NCBI RefSeq assembly: GCF_003151255.1
Contig: NZ_CP029481.1
Location: forward strand, 3,501,001 to 3,565,000
DNA: 64,000 nt
Direction: 5' to 3'
From: Microvirga sp. 17 mud 1-3
GTDB lineage: Bacteria; Pseudomonadota; Alphaproteobacteria; Rhizobiales; Beijerinckiaceae
In this document: one piece after another, positions 16,694 to 25,801 of the stretch
How the letters are laid out: the number at the start of each line of letters is the position of its first letter
How positions within the stretch are numbered: the stretch's first letter is position 1
The notes under the pieces: generated by a model
What the model was told of the DNA's origin: nothing
The model's input: the letters and a program-made list of their open reading frames with translations, nothing else
Databases searched by the model: none
Made by a program: the position numbers and the translations under genes

Positions 16694-19600
16694 ATGGTCG
16701 CCAGCTGGGCGGTAATTCTATCGGCCCTGGTCTATATCTGTCTTCTCTTCGCCGTCGCCTATTGGGGCGACAATGGCGGGCGACGCATCTTCAAGGGCCA
16801 TGCGCGTTCCACGATCGCGGCGCTGTCGCTCGGCGTCTATTGCACCTCCTGGACCTTCTTCGGCTCGGTGGGCCTGGCGAGCCATTCGGGCTTCGACTTC
16901 CTCACCATCTATATCGGCCCCATCCTGGTCATCGGCTTCGGCCACCTGCTGGTGTCCCGGGTCGTGCGGATCGCCAAGACCCAGAACATCTCGTCGATCG
17001 CCGACTTCGTCGCCGCGCGCTACGGCAAGAGCGAGCGTGTCGCGGCCATCGTCAGCCTCATCGCCCTCGTGGGGTCCATCCCGTACATCGCGCTCCAGCT
17101 GAAGGCGGTCGCCTCTTCCCTCGACGTGTTCCTGAAGGCCGCGAATGGCTTTACGCCGCAGAGCGTGCCGTTCTTCGGGGATCTCGCCCTTGCGGTCGCG
17201 CTCGTGCTGGCGGGCTTCGCGGTCGCGTTCGGCACGCGCCATACGGACGCGACCGAGCACCAAGACGGCCTCATGCTGGCCATCTCGCTCGAATCCGTCG
17301 TGAAGCTCGCGGCCTTCCTGGTGGTAGGAGGCTACGTCACCTTCATCATGTTCGAGGGGTATGACGGCATCGTGGAGCAGCTGCACGCGCAGGACATCAG
17401 CGCGAGCCTTCTCGGGCGCACCTCCGGCTTCGGCAGCTTCGTCACCTTGATCCTGCTCTCGAGCTGCGCGGCGCTGCTCCTGCCCCGGCAGTTCCACATG
17501 ACCGTGGTGGAGAACCGGGCCATCGAGGACGTGAAGCGCGCCGCCTGGCTCTTCCCGCTCTATCTCGTCGCCATCAACATCTTCGTTATTCCCATCGCGC
17601 TGGGCGGCCTCGCGGTCTTTCCGGAAGGGACTGTGGACCGGGACATGACGGTCCTCGCGCTGCCGCTCATGGAAGGCGCGGGCAAGATCGCCATCATCGC
17701 ATTCCTGGGTGGGTTCTCGGCCGCGACCGCCATGGTCATCGTCGATTCCGTTGCGGTGGCCGTGATGATCTCGAACCACCTGGCGATGCCGATCGTCCTG
17801 CGCCGACGCGCCTTCGCGGGCATCGACCCGGGCCGGTTCGTACTCGCTATGCGACGCATCTCCATCGTCCTGGTGATCCTCCTGGCCTATGCCTATTACC
17901 GGGCCTCGGGCGAGGCCGCCCTGGCGGCTATCGGTCTCCTCTCCTTCGCGGCCATCGCGCAGATCGCCCCGGCCTTCATCGGTGGCCTGATCTGGTCGCG
18001 CGGCACGGCGCTGGGCGCCAGCGTCGGCCTCACGGTCGGCTTCGTCACCTGGGCCTATACGCTGCTGCTGCCGAGCCTCGTGTGGGACGGGGTCTTCTGG
18101 TCGGACGTGGTGGTGACCGGCCCCTTCGGCCTCGTGGCCCTGAAGCCCACCGCCCTCTTCGGAGTCGACCTGCCCCAGCTGACCCACGGGGTCGTCTGGA
18201 GCCTGACCCTCAACATCATCACTTACGTCGTCTTCTCCCTCTGGCGTCCGGCCACCGCCCTGGAGCGGATCCAGGCCCATGTCTTCGTGGGCGAGAACGA
18301 CACCTCCGCGACGCCGAGCTTCCGCCTGTTCCGGCCCAGCATCTCGGTGGAGGAGCTGCGCTCGACCGTGGCGCGGTATCTGGGCGACGAGCGCACGAGC
18401 CGCTCCTTCGAGGGCTTCGCCCACAGCCGCGGCCAGGTGCTCGAACTGCGCGCAGAGGCGGACATCCATCTCCTGCGCTATGCGGAGCATCTCCTGGCCT
18501 CGGCCATCGGCACCGCCTCGTCCCGACTCGCCCTGTCCTTGGTGCTGCGTCGGCGGACGGTCTCGACCAAGGCGGCCCTGAAGCTTCTCGACGACGCCTC
18601 GGCGGCGATCCAGCACAGCCGCGACCTCCTTCAGCACGCCATCAACTATGCCCGGCAGGGCATCACGGTCCTCGACCGGGACCTGCGACTCCTGGCCTGG
18701 AACCAAGCCTTCGTCGACCTCTACGACCTGCCGCCCAACCTGGTGCGCATCGGCGTCGGCATGGACAGCATCATCCGGTTCAACGCGGAGCGCGGTTCCT
18801 ACGGACTCGGCGCGCTGGAAGACCTCGTCGAAGCCCGCATCCATTCCTTCCTGCACGACCTGGAGCCGGTCCGCCTCAAGCTCTATCCTTCCGGAAAGGT
18901 CATCGAGATCCGCTCCAACCCGCTGCCCGACGGGGGCCTCGTCACCACCTATACGGACGTGACCGACACGGTGGCGGCCGAGGAGGAGAGCCGCCGCGCC
19001 AACGAGACCTTGGAGCAGCGCGTCCGCGAGCGCACGGAGGAGCTCACCCGCCTCAACGAGGCGCTGACCCAGGCCAAGGCCGAGGCCGACGAGGCCAACG
19101 TGTCGAAGACCCGCTTCCTGGCGGCCGCCTCCCACGACATTCTCCAGCCCCTCAACGCGGCCCGCCTCTATGCCACCTCCCTGGTCGAGCGCGACCGGGA
19201 GGCGGGCGACGCGACGCTGGCCGAGAACATCGACGCCTCCCTCGATGCCGTCGAGGAAATCCTGACGGCGCTCCTGGACATCTCGCGCCTCGACACGGGC
19301 GCCATGAAGCCGCAATGGTCGAGCTTCCGTATCGACGAACTGTTCCGCCAGCTCCAGCGCGAGTTCGACCCCATCGCGCGCGCCAAGGGGCTGACGCTCA
19401 CCTTCGTGCCCTCGTCGCTCACTGTCCGCTCGGACCGACGCCTCCTGCGCCGGCTTCTGCAGAACCTGATCTCGAACGCCATCAAGTACACGCCCGGCGG
19501 GCGCGTTCTGGTGGGGGCGCGGCGCCAGGGCCATCACCTGACCCTCGAGGTATGGGATACGGGCCTCGGCATCCCGCCCTCGAAGCAGCGGATCGTGTTC

Positions 19601-20203
19601 CGGGAGTTCCAGCGCCTCGACCAGGGCGCCAAGGTCGCGCGCGGCCTCGGCCTCGGCCTGTCCATCGTCGAGCGCCTCGGGCGTGTGCTGGCTCACCCGG
19701 TCACGCTGAAATCGGAGGCCGGGCGCGGCTCGGTGTTCCGGGTTCAGGTGCCGGTGGTGGCGGCCCTTCCGGCGTCCCATGCGGCGCCGGAGGCTCCCGC
19801 GGCCGCCCTGGCGGCCCTGTCGGGCATGCGCGCGCTCGTGATCGACAACGAGCCCGCGATCCTGGAAGGGATGCGCCTCCTGCTGACGAACTGGGGATGC
19901 GAGGTCTGGACCGCCTCCGATCTGGAGGGCGCCCAAGCGGTCATCCGGGCCCAGAAAAGCAAGCCGGACGTGATCATCGCGGATTACCACCTGGACGAGG
20001 GCGACGGACTCGACCTGATCAAGGCCCTGCGCTGGAAGACCCAGGTCGACACGCCGGCCATCCTCGTGACGGCCGACCGCACCCCGGCGGTGCGGGACGC
20101 GGCGGCCGCCATGCATGTGCACGTGCTCAACAAGCCCGTGAAGCCGGCGGCGCTCAGGGCCCTGCTCACCCAGTGGCGCGCCACCCGCGTGGCTGCCGAA
20201 TAG
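16694..20203 (+). CDS. Hybrid sensor kinase: SSS transporter-like domain, PAS, histidine kinase, receiver
   Basis: A 1169-residue membrane sensor. Residues 1 to about 490 form a sodium/solute symporter-like domain with 12-13 helices (start AVAYWGDNGGRRIFKGHARS). A linker resembling the STAC domain follows, then a PAS domain near 650-760, a coiled coil, a HisKA domain with the phospho-acceptor His814 in AAASHDILQPL, an HATPase domain (NLISNAIKYTPGG, DTGLGIP), and a C-terminal receiver with Asp1097. This is the layout of CbrA/CrbS-type sensors, which link nutrient (often acetate or histidine) availability to gene control. No regulator is adjacent; a NarL-type regulator lies at 41773. Confidence 0.93.
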   Translation: MVASWAVILSALVYICLLFAVAYWGDNGGRRIFKGHARSTIAALSLGVYCTSWTFFGSVGLASHSGFDFLTIYIGPILVIGFGHLLVSRVVRIAKTQNISSIADFVAARYGKSERVAAIVSLIALVGSIPYIALQLKAVASSLDVFLKAANGFTPQSVPFFGDLALAVALVLAGFAVAFGTRHTDATEHQDGLMLAISLESVVKLAAFLVVGGYVTFIMFEGYDGIVEQLHAQDISASLLGRTSGFGSFVTLILLSSCAALLLPRQFHMTVVENRAIEDVKRAAWLFPLYLVAINIFVIPIALGGLAVFPEGTVDRDMTVLALPLMEGAGKIAIIAFLGGFSAATAMVIVDSVAVAVMISNHLAMPIVLRRRAFAGIDPGRFVLAMRRISIVLVILLAYAYYRASGEAALAAIGLLSFAAIAQIAPAFIGGLIWSRGTALGASVGLTVGFVTWAYTLLLPSLVWDGVFWSDVVVTGPFGLVALKPTALFGVDLPQLTHGVVWSLTLNIITYVVFSLWRPATALERIQAHVFVGENDTSATPSFRLFRPSISVEELRSTVARYLGDERTSRSFEGFAHSRGQVLELRAEADIHLLRYAEHLLASAIGTASSRLALSLVLRRRTVSTKAALKLLDDASAAIQHSRDLLQHAINYARQGITVLDRDLRLLAWNQAFVDLYDLPPNLVRIGVGMDSIIRFNAERGSYGLGALEDLVEARIHSFLHDLEPVRLKLYPSGKVIEIRSNPLPDGGLVTTYTDVTDTVAAEEESRRANETLEQRVRERTEELTRLNEALTQAKAEADEANVSKTRFLAAASHDILQPLNAARLYATSLVERDREAGDATLAENIDASLDAVEEILTALLDISRLDTGAMKPQWSSFRIDELFRQLQREFDPIARAKGLTLTFVPSSLTVRSDRRLLRRLLQNLISNAIKYTPGGRVLVGARRQGHHLTLEVWDTGLGIPPSKQRIVFREFQRLDQGAKVARGLGLGLSIVERLGRVLAHPVTLKSEAGRGSVFRVQVPVVAALPASHAAPEAPAAALAALSGMRALVIDNEPAILEGMRLLLTNWGCEVWTASDLEGAQAVIRAQKSKPDVIIADYHLDEGDGLDLIKALRWKTQVDTPAILVTADRTPAVRDAAAAMHVHVLNKPVKPAALRALLTQWRATRVAAE

Positions 20204-20254
20204 GCGGCCGCGCCAGCTCTGCGCAGGCCGCCCGCGAGGGCATGCAGCTCTGCC

Positions 20255-20884
20255 TTACGCCGCCGTTTCGGGCGTGTAGGCAGGTCGCCCGCTGGTCAGC
20301 GCATCGTCGAGCAGGTCGAGCCTGTCCTGGCCCCAGAACACCTCGCCGTCGAGCACATAGGCGGGCGACCCGAAGACGTCCCCGGCTACGGCGTTCTCGA
20401 GGTTGAGGGCATAGATCGCCTCGGTGGTGCTGCCCGTCGCCACGTCCATCAGGGAGGCGGAATCCAGCCCCGCCGCCTCGGCGAGTTCTGCGAGGACGAG
20501 CGGGTTCCCCAGGTCGCGCTCCTCCTCCCACAGGGCCTTGAAGGCCCGGCGCAGGAAAGGATCGGCATCCTTGCCTGCCACCGTCACGGCGATGACGAAG
20601 CGATCCGCCAGATTGACCTCGAAGGGCCAGAATTTCGGCTTGATGTTGAAGGTGAGCCCGCGCTTCTCCCGCCAGCGCTGGAGTTCCACGAGGCGGTAGC
20701 GCTGCCGCGCCGGGTGGCGTTGGGCCAGGGGCAGGCCGCCCGTCTCGGCGAAGACCCGGCCGAGGAAGACCGGCTTGTAATTGACCTCGACCCCGTGCCG
20801 CCGGGCGATCTCCATGAAGGGCGTATGGCCGATATAGGCCCAGGGGCTCATCAGCGAAAAATAGTAATCGATGGTGCGGGGCAT
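20255..20884 (-). CDS. 2-hydroxychromene-2-carboxylate isomerase-like DsbA-family protein
   Basis: A 209-residue thioredoxin-fold protein of the NahD/GST-kappa group. The start DYYFSLMSPWAYIGH carries the serine that replaces the DsbA cysteine, and the C-terminal GSPAYVLDGEVFWGQDRL is the cis-Pro region. NahD isomerises a chromene intermediate in naphthalene breakdown using glutathione. No other aromatic-pathway gene is near, so the exact role may differ. It is the last gene of the minus-strand run below 27595. Confidence 0.9.
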   Translation of the reverse strand: MPRTIDYYFSLMSPWAYIGHTPFMEIARRHGVEVNYKPVFLGRVFAETGGLPLAQRHPARQRYRLVELQRWREKRGLTFNIKPKFWPFEVNLADRFVIAVTVAGKDADPFLRRAFKALWEEERDLGNPLVLAELAEAAGLDSASLMDVATGSTTEAIYALNLENAVAGDVFGSPAYVLDGEVFWGQDRLDLLDDALTSGRPAYTPETAA

Positions 20885-20941
20885 GGAATCGTCTTCACCG
20901 TTGCGGCAGGGACAGGAAAGCTACCGCGCCGCCGGGCAGGA

Positions 20942-21490
20942 TCAAGTCGCCTTCTTGAGCGCCTCCTCGGCGGCCAGGAAGGCCGCTACTTCCTCGGAGG
21001 CCTCCGGCGGGCGGGCCTGCAGGCCGATGGCGTCGAACAAACGCTCCACCGCCACGAAGCTCTTGGCCTTCCGGTCGTAGAGGCCGGCGCGCACCAGCGC
21101 GATGGCGTTGATGACGGGGCTGCCGTCCCGCGCTTGGGAGACGAGCCGGTGCTCGATCACCACCCAGGTTTCGGCCCAGGTGACGATCCGGGATTCCATG
21201 ACGAAGGGCTGGAACAGCCTGAGTTCCCGGCGGAAACGGATCTTGCCGGCGCTGACCACCGGCACCCACCCGTTGCGGGTCACGGCCCGCCAGAGGCCGG
21301 AACGGATCATGATGTCGGTGCGGCCGAGATCCATGAGCGTCCAGTAGCGCCCGTTATTCATGTGGAGCGAGGTGTCGAGATCGTGCGGCCAGACCCGAAA
21401 GGACAGGCGCGAGACGTCACGCACCGGGTCGAGCCGCGGGCGGAAGAACGACGCGATGATGAGGTGGAGGACGCGCAGCCAGAGATTCAT
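20942..21490 (-). CDS. Hotdog-fold acyl-CoA thioesterase
   Basis: A 182-residue hotdog-fold protein of the 4-hydroxybenzoyl-CoA thioesterase type: RVWPHDLDTSLHMNNGRYWTL contains the catalytic Asp and the N-x-G helix start. It probably releases free acids from acyl-CoA. It follows the DinB-family gene with a 13-base gap and lies downstream of the beta-oxidation genes, which fits a fatty-acid overflow role. Confidence 0.88.
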   Translation of the reverse strand: MNLWLRVLHLIIASFFRPRLDPVRDVSRLSFRVWPHDLDTSLHMNNGRYWTLMDLGRTDIMIRSGLWRAVTRNGWVPVVSAGKIRFRRELRLFQPFVMESRIVTWAETWVVIEHRLVSQARDGSPVINAIALVRAGLYDRKAKSFVAVERLFDAIGLQARPPEASEEVAAFLAAEEALKKAT

Positions 21491-21503
21491 GGGAAAGCCC
21501 GGA

Positions 21504-22013
21504 TCAGGTTATCCCCATACCTCTGACGCGCTGGAACAGGACGAGGTCGAGGGAGGGCGCATCCTGGCCGAGGCCCGTGAGGAGCGCATGGACCTGTCCG
21601 CGGTGATGGGTCTGATGGTTGAAGAAGTGCAGCAGGGCGGGCGCCAAGGGCTGCTCCACCTCGGTCGGATTGGTGATGGGCCGGTAGCGGAAGCGGGACG
21701 CGAGATCGGTGTCCGACAAGCCTTCCACGTAGCTCATGATCCGCTCGTCCTCCCGCCAGCGGGCGTCCCGGAGCGAGCCGAACTCCTCGAACAGAATCGC
21801 ATCGAGACGCGTGGGCGCCTCCCCCTTCCCGGTAAAGCGCCGCATCCAGATGCGGTCGGCCACGAGGATGTGGTTGAGGGTGCCGTGGATGGACCGGAAG
21901 AACGCGCCGCGGTCAGCCCGGTAATCCGCATCGGGCAGCGCGGCCGCGGCATCGTAAAGGCGCTGGTTGCACCAGGCATTATAGGCCGCCAGCATGACGA
22001 AGTGCTGTTTCAT
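21504..22013 (-). CDS. DinB-family protein
   Basis: A 169-residue four-helix protein of the DinB/YfiT superfamily. The three metal-ligand histidines are visible: one in the middle helix (IHGTLNHILVADRIWMRRF) and two in FNHQTHHRGQVHALL near the end. Members are metal-dependent enzymes, often thiol transferases or hydrolases; most are uncharacterised. The start at 22013 fits the family N-terminus (YNAWCNQRLYD). Confidence 0.9.
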   Translation of the reverse strand: MKQHFVMLAAYNAWCNQRLYDAAAALPDADYRADRGAFFRSIHGTLNHILVADRIWMRRFTGKGEAPTRLDAILFEEFGSLRDARWREDERIMSYVEGLSDTDLASRFRYRPITNPTEVEQPLAPALLHFFNHQTHHRGQVHALLTGLGQDAPSLDLVLFQRVRGMGIT

Positions 22014-22107
22014 GGGGCCTTCTCCGTAACGGGAGACAAAACGAGGCGGACGTGCCGATCCTTTAGCACGTCCGCCGACCACTCGGCCTCTCCAAACGGA
22101 GGGGCAA

Positions 22108-24315
22108 TCAGGCGGCCTTTCGGGCCTCCGCGCGTCCGTAGAAGGTCTCGCCGGAGGCGGCCATGTCCAGGAGCAGCTTCGGCGGCGAGAAGCGGTCGCC
22201 GTGCTTGGCCTGCAGGTTCCGGCACAGCTCCACGAAGGCTTTGGCGCCCATGAAGTCGATGTAGGACAGGACGCCGCCCGTATAGGGCGCGAAGCCGAAG
22301 CCGAGGATGGAGCCCACATCCGCCTCGCGCGGATCGGTGATCACCCCCTCCTCCACCGTGCGTGCTGCTTCCAGCGCCTGGGTCACGAGAAGGCGCTTCT
22401 TCAGCTCCTGCATGTCCAGGGTCTCGGCCTCGAGATGCTTCGGCTGGAGATCCTTCAGGCCGGGCCAGAGACGCTTCTGGCCGTTCTCGGGATAGTCGTA
22501 GAAGCCCTTGCGGTTCTTGCGGCCGAGGCGTCCTTCCTTCTCGACGAGGGTCGTGAGCAGCTGCTCCTGCGCCGGCACGATGGCAGCCTCTCCGAGCTGC
22601 TCCTTGGTGGCCCGCAGGATCTTGAGGCCGAGATCGACTCCGACCTCGTCGTTGAGCGACAGGGGCCCGACCGGCATGCCGGCCTGTTTGCCGGCATTCT
22701 CGATCATGGCCGGCGGCACGCCCTCCAGGAACATCAGGTGGCCTTCGAGGATGTAGCCGAGCACGCAGCGATTGGCGAAGAAGCCGCGGGCATCGTTGAC
22801 GACGATCGGCGTCTTCTTGATGGCGCGCACGAAGTCGAGCGCCGTCGCGAGGGCCTTGTCACCCGTCTGCTTGCCGAGGATGACCTCCACCAGCATCATC
22901 TTCTCGACCGGCGAGAAGAAGTGGATGCCGATGAACTCGTCCGGCCGCTGCGAGGCCTTGGCGAGGCCGCTGATCGGCAGGGTTGAGGTGTTGGACGCGA
23001 AGATGCAATCGGGCCGGATCACCGCCTCGACCTTCTGGATCACCTCGGCCTTCACCTTGGGATCCTCGAACACGGCCTCGATCACGAGGTCGCACCCCTT
23101 CAGGTCGCCGTAATCGGCCGAGGCCGTGATGCGCGCGAGCAGCGCGTCGCGGTCCGCCGTCTTGGCGCGACCCTTCATGATCCGGTCGGTCATCAGCTTG
23201 TGGGAATGGGCCTTGCCCTTCTCGGCGGATTCCATGTCCCGGTCGACGAGCACGACCTCCATGCCGGCACCGGCCGTCACATAGGCGATGCTCGCGCCCA
23301 TGAAGCCCGCGCCAACGACGCCGACCTTCTTGAGGCTCGACGGCGGCACGTTCTTCGGCCGGCGCGCACCCTTGTTCAATTCCTGCATGGACAGGAAGAA
23401 GGTGCGGATCATCGCGGCCGCTTCCTTCGAGCGCAGGATCTTGGCGAAGTAGCGCGACTCCACTTTCAGCGCCTGGTCCATGGGCAGCTGGAGGCCCTGA
23501 TAGACCGCCTCCAGGATGGCGCGGGCTGCCGGGTAATTGTCCTGCGTCTCACGGCGGTAGATGGCGTTGGCCGGGGGCCAGATCTGCATGCCGGCCGCGG
23601 AATAGACCTTGTTGGAGGGCAGCCGGTAACCCTTCTGGTCCCAGGGCGCCTCGGCCGAGCCGCCATTGCGGATCCAGTCCTTCGCGGTCTGCACGAGCTG
23701 GTCACGCGGCACAACCTGATGCACAAGGCCCATATTGCGGGCCATGAGCGAGCGGATCTGGTCGCCCTTGAGCAGCATCTGCAGGGCGTCACCCGTCTGC
23801 ATCAGACGCGCGACGCGCTGAGTGCCGCCGGCGCCCGGGAAGAGGCCGACCTTGATCTCGGGCAGGCCGACCCGGGTTGCGTCCGCGTCCGACACGATCC
23901 GCTGATGGCAGGCGAGTGCCAGCTCGAAGGCGCCGCCAAGGCAGACCCCGTGGATTGCCGCGACGAAGGGTTTACCGCTGGTCTCGAGACGCCGATAGAG
24001 CTGGGAGAGACGGCGGGATTCCTCGAAGAAGGCGGCCATCGCCTCCTCGGGTCCCTTTTCCTTGGCGAGCTTTTCGAACTGCGTCTTCGATTCCTGCAGC
24101 ATCGAGAGATCGGCGCCGCCCGAGAAGCTCTCCTTGCCGGACGTGATGACGCAGCCCTTGATGGCCTCGTCGCCCGCGACTTTCTCGATGATCTGCGCCA
24201 GCTCGCCCATCACCTCGTTGGTGATGACGTTCATGGAGCGGCCGGGCATGTCCCAGGTGGCGAGCGCAATGCCGTCGCCGTCGACCTCGAACCGGAAATT
24301 GGTGAAATTCGTCAT
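22108..24315 (-). CDS. fadJ: Bifunctional enoyl-CoA hydratase / 3-hydroxyacyl-CoA dehydrogenase (FadJ-like)
   Basis: A 735-residue fusion. Residues 1 to about 300 form an enoyl-CoA hydratase domain (SGADLSML oxyanion-hole region, [23 protein letters not shown] with the second Glu region). The second part is a 3-hydroxyacyl-CoA dehydrogenase with the Rossmann loop [14 protein letters not shown] and the catalytic-site motif [12 protein letters not shown]. The C-terminal dehydrogenase domain repeats follow. It performs the hydration and NAD-dependent oxidation steps of beta-oxidation. GGGAGGA precedes the start. It is downstream of the thiolase gene, separated by a palindromic repeat. Confidence 0.95.
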   Translation of the reverse strand: MTNFTNFRFEVDGDGIALATWDMPGRSMNVITNEVMGELAQIIEKVAGDEAIKGCVITSGKESFSGGADLSMLQESKTQFEKLAKEKGPEEAMAAFFEESRRLSQLYRRLETSGKPFVAAIHGVCLGGAFELALACHQRIVSDADATRVGLPEIKVGLFPGAGGTQRVARLMQTGDALQMLLKGDQIRSLMARNMGLVHQVVPRDQLVQTAKDWIRNGGSAEAPWDQKGYRLPSNKVYSAAGMQIWPPANAIYRRETQDNYPAARAILEAVYQGLQLPMDQALKVESRYFAKILRSKEAAAMIRTFFLSMQELNKGARRPKNVPPSSLKKVGVVGAGFMGASIAYVTAGAGMEVVLVDRDMESAEKGKAHSHKLMTDRIMKGRAKTADRDALLARITASADYGDLKGCDLVIEAVFEDPKVKAEVIQKVEAVIRPDCIFASNTSTLPISGLAKASQRPDEFIGIHFFSPVEKMMLVEVILGKQTGDKALATALDFVRAIKKTPIVVNDARGFFANRCVLGYILEGHLMFLEGVPPAMIENAGKQAGMPVGPLSLNDEVGVDLGLKILRATKEQLGEAAIVPAQEQLLTTLVEKEGRLGRKNRKGFYDYPENGQKRLWPGLKDLQPKHLEAETLDMQELKKRLLVTQALEAARTVEEGVITDPREADVGSILGFGFAPYTGGVLSYIDFMGAKAFVELCRNLQAKHGDRFSPPKLLLDMAASGETFYGRAEARKAA

Positions 24316-24337
24316 GTCGTCCTCCCTACCTCACACC

Positions 24338-24453
24338 GTCATCCCGGGGCCGCATCGCGGAGCCCGGGATCCATAACCGCTGTCGCTGCTGGCTGGAGCG
24401 CGGACAGTGGTTATGGGTTCCGGGCTCGCGCCGAAGGCGCGCCCCGGAATGAC
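24338..24453. repeat. Palindromic intergenic repeat (copy 1)
   Basis: About 116 bp with ends GTCATCCCGGGGC and its near-complement GCCCCGGAATGAC, and inner arms CCATAACC and GGTTATGG. The same architecture recurs at 61198-61342, so this is a dispersed element. It lies between the thiolase and FadJ-like genes and could fold in the mRNA. Confidence 0.85.
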
Positions 24454-24461
24454 AGTCCAAA

Positions 24462-25670
24462 TCAAACCCGCTCGATGATTGTGGCCGTGCCCATGCCGGC
24501 CGCGACGCATAGGGTCACGAGGGCTGTCTGCTTGCCCGTGCGCTCCAATTCGTCGAGCACGGTGCCGAGGACCATGCCGCCCGTGGCGCCGAGCGGATGG
24601 CCCATGGCGATGGCGCCGCCGTTCACGTTGACCTTGGCCGGGTCGAGGCTCAAGGCCTGCATGTAGCGGAGCACCACGGCCGAGAAGGCCTCGTTGATCT
24701 CGAAGAGGTCGATGTCGTCCGTCGTCATGCCGGCTTTCTTCAGCGCGATCTCCGACACCTCGATGGGGCCGGTGAGCATGAGCGCGAGATCGGAGCCGAT
24801 GGACGCGAAGGAACGGATCCTGGCGCGCGGCTTCAGGCCGGCCTTGCGGCCGCCCTCCTGCGAGCCCACGAGAACTGCCGAAGCGCCGTCCACGATGCCC
24901 GAGGAATTGCCCGCATGGTGGACATGGTCGATGAACTCCACGTCCGGATGCGCGGCGATCGCCACCGCGTCGAAGCCGCCCATCTCGCCGATCTGCACGA
25001 AGGCCGCCTTGAGCTGGCCCAGGGACTGCATGTCGGTCTGCGGCCGCATATGCTCGTCCTTGGCCAGGATCGTGAGACCGTTGACGTCCTTGACCGGAAT
25101 GATCGACTTCTTGAAGCGGCCCTCGTCCCAGGCGCGGGCGGCACGCTTCTGCGACTCGACCGCATAGGCGTCCACGTCGTCCCGCGAGAAGCCGTATTTG
25201 GTGGCGATCAGGTCCGCCGAGATGCCCTGGGGCAGGAAGTAGTTGGGAACCGCGATGCCGGGATCGGCCGGCCAGGCGCCGCCGGACGCGCCCATGCCGA
25301 CGCGGCTCATAGATTCGACTCCGCCGCCGATGGCGAGGTCCTTCATGCCGGTCATCACCTGCGCGGCCGCGAGATTCACGGCGTCGAGGCCGGAGGCGCA
25401 GAAGCGGTTGATCTGGATGCCCGGCACCTCCTTGCCGAAGCCCGCCTTGAGCGCCGCCGCGCGGGCGATGTCGCCGCCGGCCTCGCCTACCGGGTCGACG
25501 CAGCCGAGCACCACGTCCTCGACCAGGGTCGGGTCGAGGTCGTTGCGGCTGCGGATCGCCTCGAGGGTCGTCACGGCAAGATCGACCGTCGGCACCTCGT
25601 GCAGCGATCCGTCCGGCTTGCCGCGCCCGCGTGGGGTGCGGACCGCGTCGTAGATATAGGCTTCAGCCAT
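24462..25670 (-). CDS. fadA: Acetyl-CoA C-acyltransferase (thiolase)
   Basis: A 402-residue thiolase. The nucleophilic cysteine lies in [16 protein letters not shown], the His in [15 protein letters not shown], and the second cysteine in [11 protein letters not shown]. It cleaves 3-ketoacyl-CoA to acetyl-CoA and shortened acyl-CoA. GGGAGG precedes the start. It sits between the acyl-CoA dehydrogenase and the FadJ-like protein, so the trio supplies all steps of a beta-oxidation cycle. Confidence 0.95.
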   Translation of the reverse strand: MAEAYIYDAVRTPRGRGKPDGSLHEVPTVDLAVTTLEAIRSRNDLDPTLVEDVVLGCVDPVGEAGGDIARAAALKAGFGKEVPGIQINRFCASGLDAVNLAAAQVMTGMKDLAIGGGVESMSRVGMGASGGAWPADPGIAVPNYFLPQGISADLIATKYGFSRDDVDAYAVESQKRAARAWDEGRFKKSIIPVKDVNGLTILAKDEHMRPQTDMQSLGQLKAAFVQIGEMGGFDAVAIAAHPDVEFIDHVHHAGNSSGIVDGASAVLVGSQEGGRKAGLKPRARIRSFASIGSDLALMLTGPIEVSEIALKKAGMTTDDIDLFEINEAFSAVVLRYMQALSLDPAKVNVNGGAIAMGHPLGATGGMVLGTVLDELERTGKQTALVTLCVAAGMGTATIIERV

Positions 25671-25698
25671 GGAGGCCTCCCAGAACTGTCATCTCTCT

Positions 25699-25791
25699 TC
25701 CCGGGCAAGCGAAGCGCGACCCGGGATCGTTTTCAAGTACGTGGACTCGTGGGACGGTCCCGGCGCGGCGCGAGCGCTCGTGCCGGGATGT
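25699..25791. repeat. Degenerate palindromic intergenic repeat
   Basis: Between the acyl-CoA dehydrogenase and thiolase genes lie two short hairpins: TCCCGGG...CCCGGGA at 25699-25726 and GTCCCGGC...GCCGGGAT ending near 25791. The sequence style matches the elements at 24338 and 61198, so it looks like a decayed or partial relative. Confidence 0.55.
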
Positions 25792-25801
25792 CGCCGGTTA
25801 C

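Noticed and set aside
16718..20122. An 1134-codon open frame on the minus strand
   Set aside because: It is the antisense of the hybrid sensor kinase and encodes no recognisable domain.
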